From assembly GCF_047495555.1 (NCBI RefSeq), contig NZ_CP166866.1, positions 620,001-684,000 of the forward strand: a stretch of 64,000 bases of DNA, written 5' to 3'. Below, piece after piece: positions 1 through 9,683 of this stretch. The notes beneath the pieces were generated by a model. The model was not told where the DNA came from. It made no database searches and saw only the letters and a list, made by a program, of their open reading frames with translations. This DNA is from Methanobacterium_D sp040373355. Lineage in GTDB: Archaea; Methanobacteriota; Methanobacteria; Methanobacteriales; Methanobacteriaceae. How positions within the stretch are numbered: the first letter of the stretch is position 1; each line of letters opens with the position of its first letter. The position numbers and the translations under genes were made by a program.

Positions 1-1449
1 AACAACTATTTCTAAGGTTGCTGAAGCTTCACGATCAAGATCTCCAACATTCCAAGTTAATATTCCTGAACTAAAAGAGTATGTACCTTGAGATGGAGAT
101 GCTGAAACGAATTGTAGTCCTGCATGTAAACTATCATTTACAATAACTCCTGTAGCACCATTTGGCCCATCATTGGTTACTGTCACTGTATAGGTAACAC
201 TATCTCCAATGTAAGGCATTTTTTTATTGACTGTTTTAGAAATACCAAGATCAGCAGTTTTCTGTATAGCATTAACTACAACAGTAGAGTAATTATTTGA
301 AGTATCTTGATCAAATTCTGTCCCAGTTACCTCTGCTGTATTAGTTATTGTGCCTGCCTGTGTTAATGTTCCAAATATTTGCAAAACTACGGTTGATCCT
401 ACATTTAAAGGCCCCATACTCCATGTAAGTAATCGGGTAACTGCATTATAGGTGACATTATCTCCAGGAGATGAATACAGGTAACTAAATCCTACAGGTA
501 AAATATCTTTAACGATAACTCCTGTTGCATTGTTTGGTCCATTATTGGTCACAGTTAACACATAATTTATGGTTTGACCAACGGTTCTGTCACAATTACA
601 TACTGTTTTGGAAATAGCCAGATCTGTTTTTGGAGTAACATTAGTTGTTACATTAGCTATTCCAAAGTCATCATTGTAGTGGTAACTCTGTCCACTCTGA
701 TCAGTTATTATACCATAGAAGGGCGCAGTCCCTGCTCCAATTGCTCTAAATATCCATACAGAAGTAAATGAAGTAGTTCCAGGGTTATCAATCCTAATGT
801 TGTTACTTGTTTGAGTACCCCCTGAATTTGTATAAGTTACACTATAACTTATGGGTTGTACTTTAGTTGGATCATACTGGAGTGGTAAATTCACTAAATT
901 GTATTGTGCTGATGCAGTACGGCTGTTTACTGTAACTGCAAAAGTTTGACCAATATGTGGTGATGGATTTGATACAGTTATGGAGTCAACGTAGTTCCTG
1001 CTTTGAGAGAGCAGTTTTTGAACATACATTGATCCAGTAATAGCTCTGTTAGGAGTGTTATATCCGAAAACAGCTATATTATAATTCCTAAATGTATCAT
1101 AAGCAGCGCTTGTTCGATTTATTTTAACAAGATAGAATACATCAACCGTTTGTCCTGGAGCAATATCTCCCAAATTTTTTACCGCTGTTTCACCATTAGC
1201 AAGAGTAATGTTAGTATTTGAACTTGTCCAGGTAAAATTAGCAGTAACATTTGTTGCTGTATCTGTTCCATTATTTTTAACATGAATCTGAATATTATAT
1301 TCACTTGGCCCAACAGTCACATCATTACTATCTAACCCAATAGTATCCCATGAACCTTTAGTAAGATTTAAGTCATTCGCTGAAGCCGAACCACATAATA
1401 TAAGAGCTAATGAAAACGTTATTAATAGTAAGGTTACTTGTTGTCTAAT
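1..1449 (-). CDS. Exported surface protein with DUF11-type repeats (partial)
   Basis: The gene is cut by the left window edge, so only about 480 N-terminal residues are visible. A signal peptide comes first (KKIRQQ-type basic start, hydrophobic LLLITFSLALILCG, then SASA). A CARDB/DUF11-like beta domain follows (NIQIHVKNNGTDTATNVTANF), then a middle region, then at least two DUF11-type repeats starting near residues 275 and 400 with DLAISKTV and DLGISKTV and the hallmark TVTNxGPNxATGVIV. Such repeat proteins are typical adhesin-like surface proteins of Methanobacteriales; the ligand is unknown. For the start, GGAGGTGA (minus strand, 1462-1455) is 8 nt from an in-frame ATT at 1449-1447. The in-frame GTG at 1458-1456 overlaps the Shine-Dalgarno itself and is a poor choice. 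The C-terminal anchor lies outside the window. Confidence 0.85.
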   Translation of the reverse strand, partial: MRQQVTLLLITFSLALILCGSASANDLNLTKGSWDTIGLDSNDVTVGPSEYNIQIHVKNNGTDTATNVTANFTWTSSNTNITLANGETAVKNLGDIAPGQTVDVFYLVKINRTSAAYDTFRNYNIAVFGYNTPNRAITGSMYVQKLLSQSRNYVDSITVSNPSPHIGQTFAVTVNSRTASAQYNLVNLPLQYDPTKVQPISYSVTYTNSGGTQTSNNIRIDNPGTTSFTSVWIFRAIGAGTAPFYGIITDQSGQSYHYNDDFGIANVTTNVTPKTDLAISKTVCNCDRTVGQTINYVLTVTNNGPNNATGVIVKDILPVGFSYLYSSPGDNVTYNAVTRLLTWSMGPLNVGSTVVLQIFGTLTQAGTITNTAEVTGTEFDQDTSNNYSTVVVNAIQKTADLGISKTVNKKMPYIGDSVTYTVTVTNDGPNGATGVIVNDSLHAGLQFVSASPSQGTYSFSSGILTWNVGDLDREASATLEIVV

Positions 1450-2044
1450 CTTTTTCACCTCCTTTATGCTTAATTAAGAAGATGGTATATCATAGATTAG
1501 GTTAATAAACATTAAAACAAAAAAATAAGCGTTTTAATAGGTTTTAATGTTATGCTGGAGTGTCTCAATCTGTTCTTTGATTCGATATACACATTATTAT
1601 TTTATTGTTAGTAATAACGTATTAATGTATTTGCTAACAACGAAACAATAAGTATTATTCATTTTTAAGGGAATTAATGAAAAAATAGGTAAAATGAAAT
1701 TATAAAAATACATAATGCGCTTTTTTATCTTTAAAGCTTAGAAATAATCAACTTAAAAGTGTATAAAATTTGATAAGATTACTATGTTTCTATTCTAAAA
1801 GTTAATATGAACAATGAACAAATAAAAAGTAAATATATTAACTCAAATAACATATTAAACAGTTTAAACTTTCTTAAGTCATTTTCCATACTCTAAATAA
1901 TTAAAATTAAAAAAGTTACATTTGAGTTTTTAAACTTTTGAAATTGTACAATGTGAAATTATTTTTATAGTATGGATATAAAATTTAAATTAAAATCATT
2001 TTAATATCAAGATAATTTAAATAAATTTTAAGAGGAGACTTTTT
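1450..2044. other. AT-rich divergent intergenic region
   Basis: About 590 bp separate the minus-strand surface-protein gene from purD on the plus strand. The sequence is very AT-rich. It contains the Shine-Dalgarno of the surface protein (1455-1465) at one end and that of purD (GAGGAG near 2031) at the other. Several TATA-like stretches occur, but none can be singled out. No convincing coding frame, RNA gene or long inverted repeat was seen. Confidence 0.6.
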
Positions 2045-3355
2045 ATGAAGATACTTGTAGTAGGAACAGGGGCAAGGGAACATGCAATTTGTAAAGCAAT
2101 AGATGGAAAAGCGGAATTATATTCGGTAATGAGCAATAAAAATCCGGGAATAGCACGAATTTCTAAGTACAAAATTGCAGATGAAAATAATATTGAAACC
2201 GTAAAGAAATTTGCACAAGAAAATAACATTGATATTGCAGTAATTGGTCCGGAAGCGCCACTTGAAAAGGGTATTGTAGATGCCCTTGAAGAAATAGGAG
2301 TGGGATGTGTTGGACCAACTCGGGAAGCTGCTAAAATTGAAACAGATAAAGTTTTTATGAGAAATCTCTTTGAAAAATATGAAATAGATGGCTCACTTGT
2401 TTACAGAGTTTTTGATAACTATGAAGATATTAACAATTTTATCGATGAATTTGGCAGAGACGTAGTAATTAAGCCAGTAGGGCTAACTGGTGGAAAAGGC
2501 GTTAAAATCATGGGTGAACAGTTAAAAGATGCTCAAGAAGCTAAAAATTACTCTAAAGAGATAATTGATACTAAGATGGGCGGACATGCAAAGGTTGTTA
2601 TTGAAGAAAGAGCAATTGGTGAAGAGTTCACTGTTCAGGCTTTTGTAGATGGTAAAAATATCGCAGCAATGCCTGCTGTTCAGGATCATCCTTATGCATT
2701 TGAGGGGGATGAAGGCCCTATAACTGGAGGAATGGGATCTTATTCAGATAGGGAGGGATTACTTCCATTTTTAGATCAAGAAAGTTACGATAAAGCAGTT
2801 AAAATAATGGAAGATACAGTAAATGCTATTAACAAAGAAGTTGGGCCTTACAGAGGATTTTTATATGGACAGTTCATGCTATGTGCTGATGGGCCAAAAC
2901 TTATTGAATACAATGCCCGATTTGGTGATCCTGAAGCTATGAATGTTTTAGAATTATTGGAAACAAATTTTGTGGATATTTGTCGGGGAATTGTAAATGG
3001 AAATCTTGGAGAAGTTAAATTTGCAAATAAAGCAACTGTATGTAAATATATAGTTCCAGATGGTTATCCCGGGAATGCTGTTCCAAATCAGGTTATAGAG
3101 GTAGATGAAGCTAAAATAGGGGTAGCGGGAGCACAGGTTTATTATGCTGCTGTTAATGAAAAAGATGGAAAAGTCTATAGTTCATCTTCAAGGGCCCTGG
3201 GGATAGTTTCAGTCGGTGAAACAATCGAGGAAGCTGAAAAAATCTGTGAAGAAGCTACGAAATATGTAAAAGGAGATATATATCACAGGAGAGATGTAGG
3301 AACTCCTGATCTTATTCAGAAGAGAGTAAATCATATGGAAGAGCTTAAGAAATAG
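2045..3355 (+). CDS. purD: Phosphoribosylamine--glycine ligase
   Basis: GAR synthetase, the ATP-dependent second step of purine biosynthesis, joins phosphoribosylamine and glycine. The 436-residue protein has the usual PurD length and order. The N-terminal domain starts KILVVGTGAREHAI and carries the GPEAPLEKGIVD segment. A central ATP-grasp domain follows, with VIKPVGLTGGKGV near residue 140, EEFTVQAFVDG, and EGPITGGMGSYS. The metal-binding segment is EYNARFGDPEAMNVL near residue 285, and the C-terminal domain is PurD_C-like. A GAGGAG Shine-Dalgarno sits 9-10 nt before the ATG. The gene stands alone. The identification is secure. Confidence 0.97.
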   Translation: MKILVVGTGAREHAICKAIDGKAELYSVMSNKNPGIARISKYKIADENNIETVKKFAQENNIDIAVIGPEAPLEKGIVDALEEIGVGCVGPTREAAKIETDKVFMRNLFEKYEIDGSLVYRVFDNYEDINNFIDEFGRDVVIKPVGLTGGKGVKIMGEQLKDAQEAKNYSKEIIDTKMGGHAKVVIEERAIGEEFTVQAFVDGKNIAAMPAVQDHPYAFEGDEGPITGGMGSYSDREGLLPFLDQESYDKAVKIMEDTVNAINKEVGPYRGFLYGQFMLCADGPKLIEYNARFGDPEAMNVLELLETNFVDICRGIVNGNLGEVKFANKATVCKYIVPDGYPGNAVPNQVIEVDEAKIGVAGAQVYYAAVNEKDGKVYSSSSRALGIVSVGETIEEAEKICEEATKYVKGDIYHRRDVGTPDLIQKRVNHMEELKK

Positions 3356-3498
3356 TTCTATAATTATTTTTCAACTATTCTAAGATTATTTTTAAAATTT
3401 CAAAAAATTTTTTATTAAAATTATGGAAAAATAGATATATCATGTTTTAAATAAACTCTTTTTTATTAATAATCCATTATCTAAACTGGAGTGAAATA

Positions 3499-4401
3499 AT
3501 GAAACATCTTTTATCAATGGAAGATGCCAAGGATCATGTAGATGAGATACTTGAGCTTGCAGGTAAATTTAAATGGCAAAAAATTCCGGGAGAACCTTTA
3601 GCTAAAAAAACGCTAGCAATGATCTTTGAAAAAGCATCAACAAGGACAAGAATATCTTTTGAAGTAGGAATGTACCAGCTTGGAGGGCATGCACTTTATT
3701 TATCAAGAGATGATCTTCAAATTGGTCGTGGTGAACCTATAGAAGATACTGCAAAAGTAATGAGCCGTTATGTTGATGGAATAATGATCAGGGCCAAAGA
3801 ACATGAAGATGTTTTAAAACTTTCACAGTATTCAGATATACCAGTTATTAATGGACTTACAAACTTAGAACACCCTTGTCAGGCATTTGCAGATCTTTTA
3901 ACTATAAAAGAGCATAAAGATAGCTTTGATGTTAAACTGGCCTTTGTAGGCGATGGTAATAATGTCTGTAATTCACTTCTTTTAGCTTCTGCATTTGTTG
4001 GAATGGACATGAATGTTGTATGTCCTCCAGGTTATGAGCCAGATGCAGAGATATTTAAGCTTGCAAAAAAATATGCTGAAGAAACTGGAGCAGAACTTAA
4101 TATAATAAATGACGCTCATGAAGGAATCCAAGATGTAGATATAGTTTATACTGATGTATGGATCAGTATGGGGGATGAAGCTGAATCTTCTAAAAGAATA
4201 AAAGATCTTGGAAAATATCAGGTTAATGAAGATCTCATGAAAAATGCAGATGATGAAGCTATTATAATGCACTGTTTACCTGCTATAAGAGGTCAGGAAA
4301 TTACTGACGAGATGATAAATTCAAAACAATCTGCAATATGGGATCAGGCAGAAAATAGATTACATGCTCAAAAAGCAGTTCTCTATAAACTTCTCTACTA
4401 A
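3499..4401 (+). CDS. argF: Ornithine carbamoyltransferase
   Basis: Cytoplasmic enzyme of arginine biosynthesis that makes citrulline from ornithine and carbamoyl phosphate. The 300 residues match the family length. Carbamoyl-phosphate motif STRTRISF is near residues 44-51, HPCQ (NLEHPCQAFADL) near 130, the ornithine-side segment DVWISMGDE near 218, and HCLPAIRGQEI near 257 contains the catalytic Cys. The combination DxxxSMG plus HCLP separates OTCases from aspartate carbamoyltransferases. A GGAGTGA Shine-Dalgarno precedes the ATG. It follows purD by about 140 bp on the same strand and may have its own promoter, because that gap is AT-rich. The product would feed the arginine pool used by argS in this window. 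Confidence 0.97.
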   Translation: MKHLLSMEDAKDHVDEILELAGKFKWQKIPGEPLAKKTLAMIFEKASTRTRISFEVGMYQLGGHALYLSRDDLQIGRGEPIEDTAKVMSRYVDGIMIRAKEHEDVLKLSQYSDIPVINGLTNLEHPCQAFADLLTIKEHKDSFDVKLAFVGDGNNVCNSLLLASAFVGMDMNVVCPPGYEPDAEIFKLAKKYAEETGAELNIINDAHEGIQDVDIVYTDVWISMGDEAESSKRIKDLGKYQVNEDLMKNADDEAIIMHCLPAIRGQEITDEMINSKQSAIWDQAENRLHAQKAVLYKLLY

Positions 4402-4782
4402 TTTTAAATTTAACATTTAATTCAAATTCTTTTTTGATAGTTATTACTAACATTTTAAATCTCATAAAAATTTATATTATTAATTATTACTTGCCGATTG
4501 TGATTGGGCTACTAAATCTGGTATAATCCTATAAAAATGATTTTATATAACTTAATAGTGTTAAATTAGATTATATTAATGTTATATCGCGTTCAAATGT
4601 TTAATATAATTTATAAATTAATTAATGTCTATATTTTATACTTTTTCACCCTATAAGTTAGTACTTCATAATATTATCCTTATTTGGGTATGTAAACACT
4701 CTCATTTAGGAGGTTATAGCATAAGCTTTAAATAGGGTAAGTATTAAACCAGTTATTACTGATAAAAATTAGGAGCATAGAA
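4402..4782 (+). promoter_or_regulatory. Intergenic region and probable TetR-gene promoter
   Basis: This 380-bp gap between argF and the TetR-family gene holds no convincing ORF. TTTAAATA at 4729-4736 is TATA-like and lies about 50 nt before the ATG, which would give a leader of roughly 20-25 nt. AGGAG at about 4771-4775 is the Shine-Dalgarno of the regulator. TetR regulators often act on their own promoter, but no clear palindromic operator was recognised here. Confidence 0.4.
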
Positions 4783-5331
4783 ATGTCAACAGAAACTAGG
4801 AATATAATACTAGAAGCAGCACTAAAAATATTTGCAGAAGAGGGTTATGTAGGGGCAAAAACCCGTGTAATTGCTGAAGAATCTGGATATAGCGAAATGA
4901 CATTGTTTAGGAAATTTAAAAATAAAGAAAATCTCTTTGATACAGTTTTAATTGAACAAAAAAAGAGAATAATTGGGGCAGCTTATGAACTTTTCAAAGA
5001 GAACCAATTAGAAGATCCTATAGAATCTTTAAGACTCCTAATTAGACAAATCTATACATTAATTGAAGAAAACTTCAGGTGTGTCAGTTTATATATTAAT
5101 GAAAGACGTAGAGTATCTGAAAATGTCTTGGATGAAGTTATGATCATAGTTGGCGAACAAATTAAGCTCAAATTTCCAGATATGAAAATGAATACCAAAG
5201 TATTTGCCTTTAACATCCTTTCTTTCCTTTATCTTCTTGTTTTTGATAAAATTAAAGGATATTCATTTATTGATCATGAAGAAGCTCTGGAAGAATTTAC
5301 GGAGTATATAATAAAGGTTTTAAATATATAA
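4783..5331 (+). CDS. TetR/AcrR-family transcriptional regulator
   Basis: The 182-residue protein begins with a classic TetR_N helix-turn-helix: RNIILEAALKIFAEEGYVGAKTRVIAEESGYSEMTLFRKF, with the recognition helix around residues 30-45. The helical C-terminal half (ligand/dimer domain) is not diagnostic of a specific effector. It ends LEEFTEYIIKVLNI. It is convergent with argS, with 25 bp between the stops, and has no adjacent efflux pump or enzyme, so the target cannot be inferred from context. AGGAG lies 7-8 nt before the ATG. The family assignment is firm; the effector and regulon are unknown. Confidence 0.9.
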   Translation: MSTETRNIILEAALKIFAEEGYVGAKTRVIAEESGYSEMTLFRKFKNKENLFDTVLIEQKKRIIGAAYELFKENQLEDPIESLRLLIRQIYTLIEENFRCVSLYINERRRVSENVLDEVMIIVGEQIKLKFPDMKMNTKVFAFNILSFLYLLVFDKIKGYSFIDHEEALEEFTEYIIKVLNI

Positions 5332-5356
5332 CCTTTTTATAAAAATGGAAAAGAAA

Positions 5357-7039
5357 CTACATGGAAGTCGGGGCATTAATTCCAAGTAGTTTTAAGCAGT
5401 TTTTAATAGTTATACGTGACTTATCAACAATTAGTAACCTTGTTATTTCTTCATCGGCCCCTATAACTGGAACTGACTTATAGAAACGGTTAAATGCTCC
5501 TGCAAGATCCATTGCATATTGTGCAACAGGATGTACTCTGTTAATTCTAGCAGATTCCTCAACTACTGATGTAAATTTTGAAAGCAGCTTAATAAGCTCA
5601 ATTTCGGCTTCTTCATTTAATTTAGAACCATCTAAATCAACTTTTTGAGGGCTAAAACTTGCTTTTTCCAGTAATTTACATGCTCTCGCATGGGCATACT
5701 GAATAGATGCACAGCCTCTTTCAAAGCTCAAGGCTTCATCCCATTTGAATACAATATGTTTTTCAGGAGATAATTTAGCAATGAAATACCTTATAGCTCC
5801 AATACCAATATCTTCCGCAATTGCAAGGGCTGAATCATCGTCAAGGTCTTCTCTACGTTTTTTAATTTCATCTAAAGCTCGGGATATTGCTTCTTCAATG
5901 AGTTCATCAACAGAAATGAAAACTCCTCTTCTTGTAGACATTGAACCTTCTGGAAGAGTTATAAACTCATAAAATATAACTTCAGGGGGTTTACCTCCCA
6001 TTAGCTCCAGTACAACGCTTAACTGATCTATAGCCAGTTTATGATCTGATCCGAGCACATCGACAACTTCATCTGAATTTTCTGATTTTTCAAGGTGGTA
6101 TGCAATGTCTCTTGTAGAGTAAAGAGAGGTACCATCTGATCTTGTTAAAATAAGTTCCTTTTCAATGCCGTAATCTTCAAGAGGAAGGTAAAGGACTTCA
6201 TTTGTCTTAGTGTGGCCCTTAAGATCATTTAATATCCTTCTAACTGTACCATCTTTAATAAATTTACTTTCCCACACATAGACATCATGTAAAATATTTA
6301 ATCGTGAAGTAGTGACTTTTATTCCATCTAGACACTTGCTTACGATTTCATGGAATGTATCTTCAAGTTCTTTGTTGGCGCCGCTTTCATATATCTTTAA
6401 AAGTTCACTGACCTTAGCAGTAAGGCTTTCATCAGCCCTAAGTTTTTCATTTATCTGGAAATATATCTTTCCAATTTCATGATCTACTTTTTCCTTTTTT
6501 TCTATTTTATAATCAAAATTAAGAAGTCCCCATGCAATTATGGCAATCTGACGGCCCATATCATTAACATAATACTGAGTTTCGACATTATATCCTGCTG
6601 ATTTCAAAACACGTGATAATGAGTCACCTATAACTGAGTTACGTATATGTCCAATATGCAGTGGTCCATTAGGATTTGCTGAAGTGTGTTCAAGAATTAC
6701 TTTTTTATCTTTTGATTCTAATTGCCCGTAATTATCGTCTATTGATTCTAAAACTTTTCTTGAATAGTTTTTATTGTCCACAAAGAAATTTATATAAGGT
6801 CCTTTCATTTCTACGGATTGAAAGAGCTCAGAAACTTCTATATTATTTAACATATCCTTTGCTATTTCAATAGGTGGTTTTTTTGCCACTTTTGCAAGTT
6901 GAAAAGCTACTGTAGATGCAAGATCGCCCATATTTGGATTTGGAGGTTCTTCCACCTTAATTTCTGAAACTTCATATCCAAGTGAGCTTATTGCATTTTC
7001 AAGTGATTTAATTGCTTCTTTTTGTAAGGTTCTGTACAT
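5357..7039 (-). CDS. argS: Arginyl-tRNA synthetase
   Basis: Class I aminoacyl-tRNA synthetase that charges tRNA-Arg. The 560-residue protein has the ArgRS-specific N-terminal Add-1 domain (residues 1-85), the HIGH signature in NPNGPLHIGHIRNS near residue 125, and a degenerate KMSKS-equivalent GSMSTRRG near residue 350, as is common in ArgRS. The C-terminal DALR anticodon-binding domain carries FERGCASIQYAHARACKLL and AGAFNRFY, and the ending is LLGINAPTSM. GGTGA precedes the ATG. A signal-peptidase gene lies 93 bp upstream on the same strand and might be co-transcribed. A tRNA-Arg(GCG) gene is in the same window at about 58.3 kb but is not linked to it. Confidence 0.97.
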   Translation of the reverse strand: MYRTLQKEAIKSLENAISSLGYEVSEIKVEEPPNPNMGDLASTVAFQLAKVAKKPPIEIAKDMLNNIEVSELFQSVEMKGPYINFFVDNKNYSRKVLESIDDNYGQLESKDKKVILEHTSANPNGPLHIGHIRNSVIGDSLSRVLKSAGYNVETQYYVNDMGRQIAIIAWGLLNFDYKIEKKEKVDHEIGKIYFQINEKLRADESLTAKVSELLKIYESGANKELEDTFHEIVSKCLDGIKVTTSRLNILHDVYVWESKFIKDGTVRRILNDLKGHTKTNEVLYLPLEDYGIEKELILTRSDGTSLYSTRDIAYHLEKSENSDEVVDVLGSDHKLAIDQLSVVLELMGGKPPEVIFYEFITLPEGSMSTRRGVFISVDELIEEAISRALDEIKKRREDLDDDSALAIAEDIGIGAIRYFIAKLSPEKHIVFKWDEALSFERGCASIQYAHARACKLLEKASFSPQKVDLDGSKLNEEAEIELIKLLSKFTSVVEESARINRVHPVAQYAMDLAGAFNRFYKSVPVIGADEEITRLLIVDKSRITIKNCLKLLGINAPTSM

Positions 7040-7132
7040 AAATTCACCGTAATTATTAGATTAATAAATTTAAAATTTAATTGAAGGAATATATGAAATT
7101 AATTTAAATATTTCAAAAATAGGAGCGGAGGG

Positions 7133-7549
7133 TTATAATCCTCTTATCCAAAGCGTAACGTAACCAATTTTAGGTATAACTACTGGAGCTTGACCCGGAT
7201 CATTGCTCCAGGGATAATTAACAACTTTTGAAATAATCTGATTTGGATGTACTGGTGCGGGATCCTGCGATGGATTATTATCTCCTTGAATAGTATACAA
7301 ATTACCTTCAGAAGTTTTATCGATTTTAATAACTCTGTGAATTACTGGTTGAGGAAACCACGTTGCCCTATAAACTACTATATCTCCAACTTGAAGGTTA
7401 TTTTTATCGGGATTATTATCAATTATTACAATATCTCCTCTATAAAGAACAGGTTCCATACTTCCAGATACAACAACGTTCATGTGTTGAGCTGCAATTA
7501 TTCCAATTAGTATAATTATAATATAAGTTGCTATTTCTTTAAGATCCAC
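7133..7549 (-). CDS. Archaeal type I signal peptidase
   Basis: Membrane serine protease that removes signal peptides from secreted proteins. The 138 residues have one N-terminal transmembrane segment (about residues 7-27) followed by the catalytic domain. Family box B is SGSMEPVLYRGD, with the nucleophile Ser30. Box D is PVIHRVI, with His71 where bacterial enzymes have Lys. Boxes D/E are YTIQGDNNPSQDP, with Asp90 and Asp96. This Ser/His/Asp arrangement is that of archaeal/ER Sec11-type peptidases. The start is GTG behind GGGTGA. It would process the exported proteins of this window, such as the DUF11 repeat protein and the pseudomurein-binding protein. Confidence 0.93.
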   Translation of the reverse strand: MDLKEIATYIIIILIGIIAAQHMNVVVSGSMEPVLYRGDIVIIDNNPDKNNLQVGDIVVYRATWFPQPVIHRVIKIDKTSEGNLYTIQGDNNPSQDPAPVHPNQIISKVVNYPWSNDPGQAPVVIPKIGYVTLWIRGL

Positions 7550-7733
7550 TTTTTCACCCAGTGCTTTATAATATTATTTTAAAATGATTAATACTTTATC
7601 TAAATATATTAATTTAATATACAATTTGAAACTGTAAAAGTTACTTTACTAATTTATATAGGCTAAACTCAGATTTTAAGTTGATTTCAATCCTAATTTT
7701 GAGCCTTAGTATCGAATGCATTTTAAAACTTAT

Positions 7734-9392
7734 TTATCTTAAAATAGCCCCTCTATCTGCAGAACTTGCAAGTTTTCTGTATCTTGAAAGCCAGCCCTTA
7801 ACTTTTTTATCAGGCATGACTACATTTTGAAGTCGTTTTTCAATTTCTGTATCTTCCAGCTCAACGTTTAGTTCACGCGCTTTCATATCTATTTTAATGA
7901 TATCTCCATCTTTTAAAGCTGCAATTGGCCCTCTAGCCATAGCTTCAGGGGACACATGTCCTATACATGGCCCTCTAGTGCCTCCGGAGAATCTACCATC
8001 TGTTATAAGTGCAACAGACTTAATTCCCATTCCAGATATCGCAGAAGTTGGATTTAACATTTCACGCATTCCAGGGCCTCCTTTAGGACCTTCATAGCGT
8101 ATTATAATTACATCTCCTTCTTTTATTTCATTATTAAAAATAGCATTAACACATTCATCTTCACTGTTAAATACTCTTGCTGGTCCCTTGTGTACTCGCA
8201 TATTTTCATCAACAGCAGCTATTTTGACAACAGATCCTCTTGGGGCTAAATTCCCCTTTAATATTGCAATTCCGCCTTCTTTATCAATAGGATTGTCTAA
8301 TGGCCTTATAACTTCATTGTCTCTAACTTCTGCATCTTCAATATTTTCTCGAAGGGTTTTACCAGTACAGGTTAAAGTATTAGTATTTATTATACTCTCA
8401 ATTACCTTTAAAACTGCGGGTATACCTCCTGCACGGTCTAAATCAAGCATAGTGTGGGTTCCAGCAGGAGCTAATTTAGATATATGCGGAATTTTTTTAC
8501 TTAATTTATCAAAGGTATCAAGACTTACATCCACTCCTTTATCTTCAAGTTCGCTTGCTATAGCTGGAATATGTAATGTTGTATTTGTAGATCCACCAAG
8601 TGCAAGATCAACCGCTACCGCATTTTCAAATGCTTCTTGCGTCATTATTTTTGAAGGGATTATGTTTTCTTCCAGTAATTTAATTATCATTGCTCCAGAT
8701 TCCCTTGCAATTCTCATTTTTTTAGCATCAACAGCATGAGCTGTCGCACAGTATGGTAAACTCATTCCTAAAGTTTCAGTTACACATGCCATTGTATTTG
8801 CTGTAAACAGCCCAGAACATGATCCAGCACCAGGACATGCACATCTTTCAAGTTCATCCAGATCATCTTCTGTCATTGTTCCAGATGAAACTGCTCCAAC
8901 TCCTTCATAAACGCTAATTAGATCCACTGATTCTCCTTTAAATTTACCTGGCTTCATTGGACCTCCAGTAACAAAAATTGATGGTATATCAAGTCTTGCT
9001 GCTGCCATTAACATTCCAGGAACTACTTTATCGCAGCTAGGAACTAATACAAGCGCATCGAACTGGTGGGCTTGTGCCATACTTTCTACTGTATCTGCAA
9101 CTATTTCTCTTGATGCCAGGGAATAATGCATTCCTTCATGGTTCATTGCAATACCATCACAGATGGCCATTGTATTAAATTCAAAAGGTACGCCCCCTGC
9201 TTGACTTACTCCTAATTTTACAGCATCTACAACTTCATTTAGATGTATATGTCCTGGAACTATATCAGTAAAACTGTTAGCAATTCCTATAAATGGCTTA
9301 TCCATCTCAGGATCAGATACGCCGCATGCTCTAAGTAAGGACCTGTGGGGAGCTCTTTGAAGACCTTTTTTAATTGAATCACTTCTCATCAT
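7734..9392 (-). CDS. ilvD: Dihydroxy-acid dehydratase
   Basis: Fe-S enzyme of branched-chain amino-acid biosynthesis that dehydrates 2,3-dihydroxy-isovalerate and dihydroxy-methylvalerate. The 552-residue length is normal. Signatures are the cluster cysteines in CDKVVPGM and CPGAGSCSGLFTANTM, GGSTNTTLHIPAI, and the C-terminal GPKGGPGMREML and TDGRFSGGTRGPCIGHVSPEA. Two consecutive ATG codons open the frame; GGTGA stands a few bases before them, so the exact start is uncertain by one codon. leuA lies about 26 kb away, and no other ilv gene is adjacent. Confidence 0.97.
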   Translation of the reverse strand: MMRSDSIKKGLQRAPHRSLLRACGVSDPEMDKPFIGIANSFTDIVPGHIHLNEVVDAVKLGVSQAGGVPFEFNTMAICDGIAMNHEGMHYSLASREIVADTVESMAQAHQFDALVLVPSCDKVVPGMLMAAARLDIPSIFVTGGPMKPGKFKGESVDLISVYEGVGAVSSGTMTEDDLDELERCACPGAGSCSGLFTANTMACVTETLGMSLPYCATAHAVDAKKMRIARESGAMIIKLLEENIIPSKIMTQEAFENAVAVDLALGGSTNTTLHIPAIASELEDKGVDVSLDTFDKLSKKIPHISKLAPAGTHTMLDLDRAGGIPAVLKVIESIINTNTLTCTGKTLRENIEDAEVRDNEVIRPLDNPIDKEGGIAILKGNLAPRGSVVKIAAVDENMRVHKGPARVFNSEDECVNAIFNNEIKEGDVIIIRYEGPKGGPGMREMLNPTSAISGMGIKSVALITDGRFSGGTRGPCIGHVSPEAMARGPIAALKDGDIIKIDMKARELNVELEDTEIEKRLQNVVMPDKKVKGWLSRYRKLASSADRGAILR

Positions 9393-9683
9393 GTCACCGT
9401 TTAAAAATTTTGTTAAGTTAATAAAATTTATTAAAATGAATCATTTTGCTAAGATTAACATATAATTCAGTTTTTTACTACATAAATTAATAGAAATAAT
9501 CTATACTTAGTGTTATATAATATATACGAAAAATTTATTTTACTATTATTACATTATCTTTATACTTTTAAAGATGATTTTAAAGTGTTTATATAACTGA
9601 TATGTCTTTAATTTAGTTTTTCAAAAAACAAGATTTAATTTGATTCCCTCAAATATTTAAGTTTTAAAAAATAAAATATTAGT

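Noticed and set aside
574..771. 65-codon plus-strand ORF
   Set aside because: It is antisense to the DUF11-repeat surface protein, which reads continuously on the minus strand with clear family motifs.
8188..8739. 183-codon plus-strand ORF
   Set aside because: Shadow of ilvD on the opposite strand; Ser/Ile-rich composition without family motifs.
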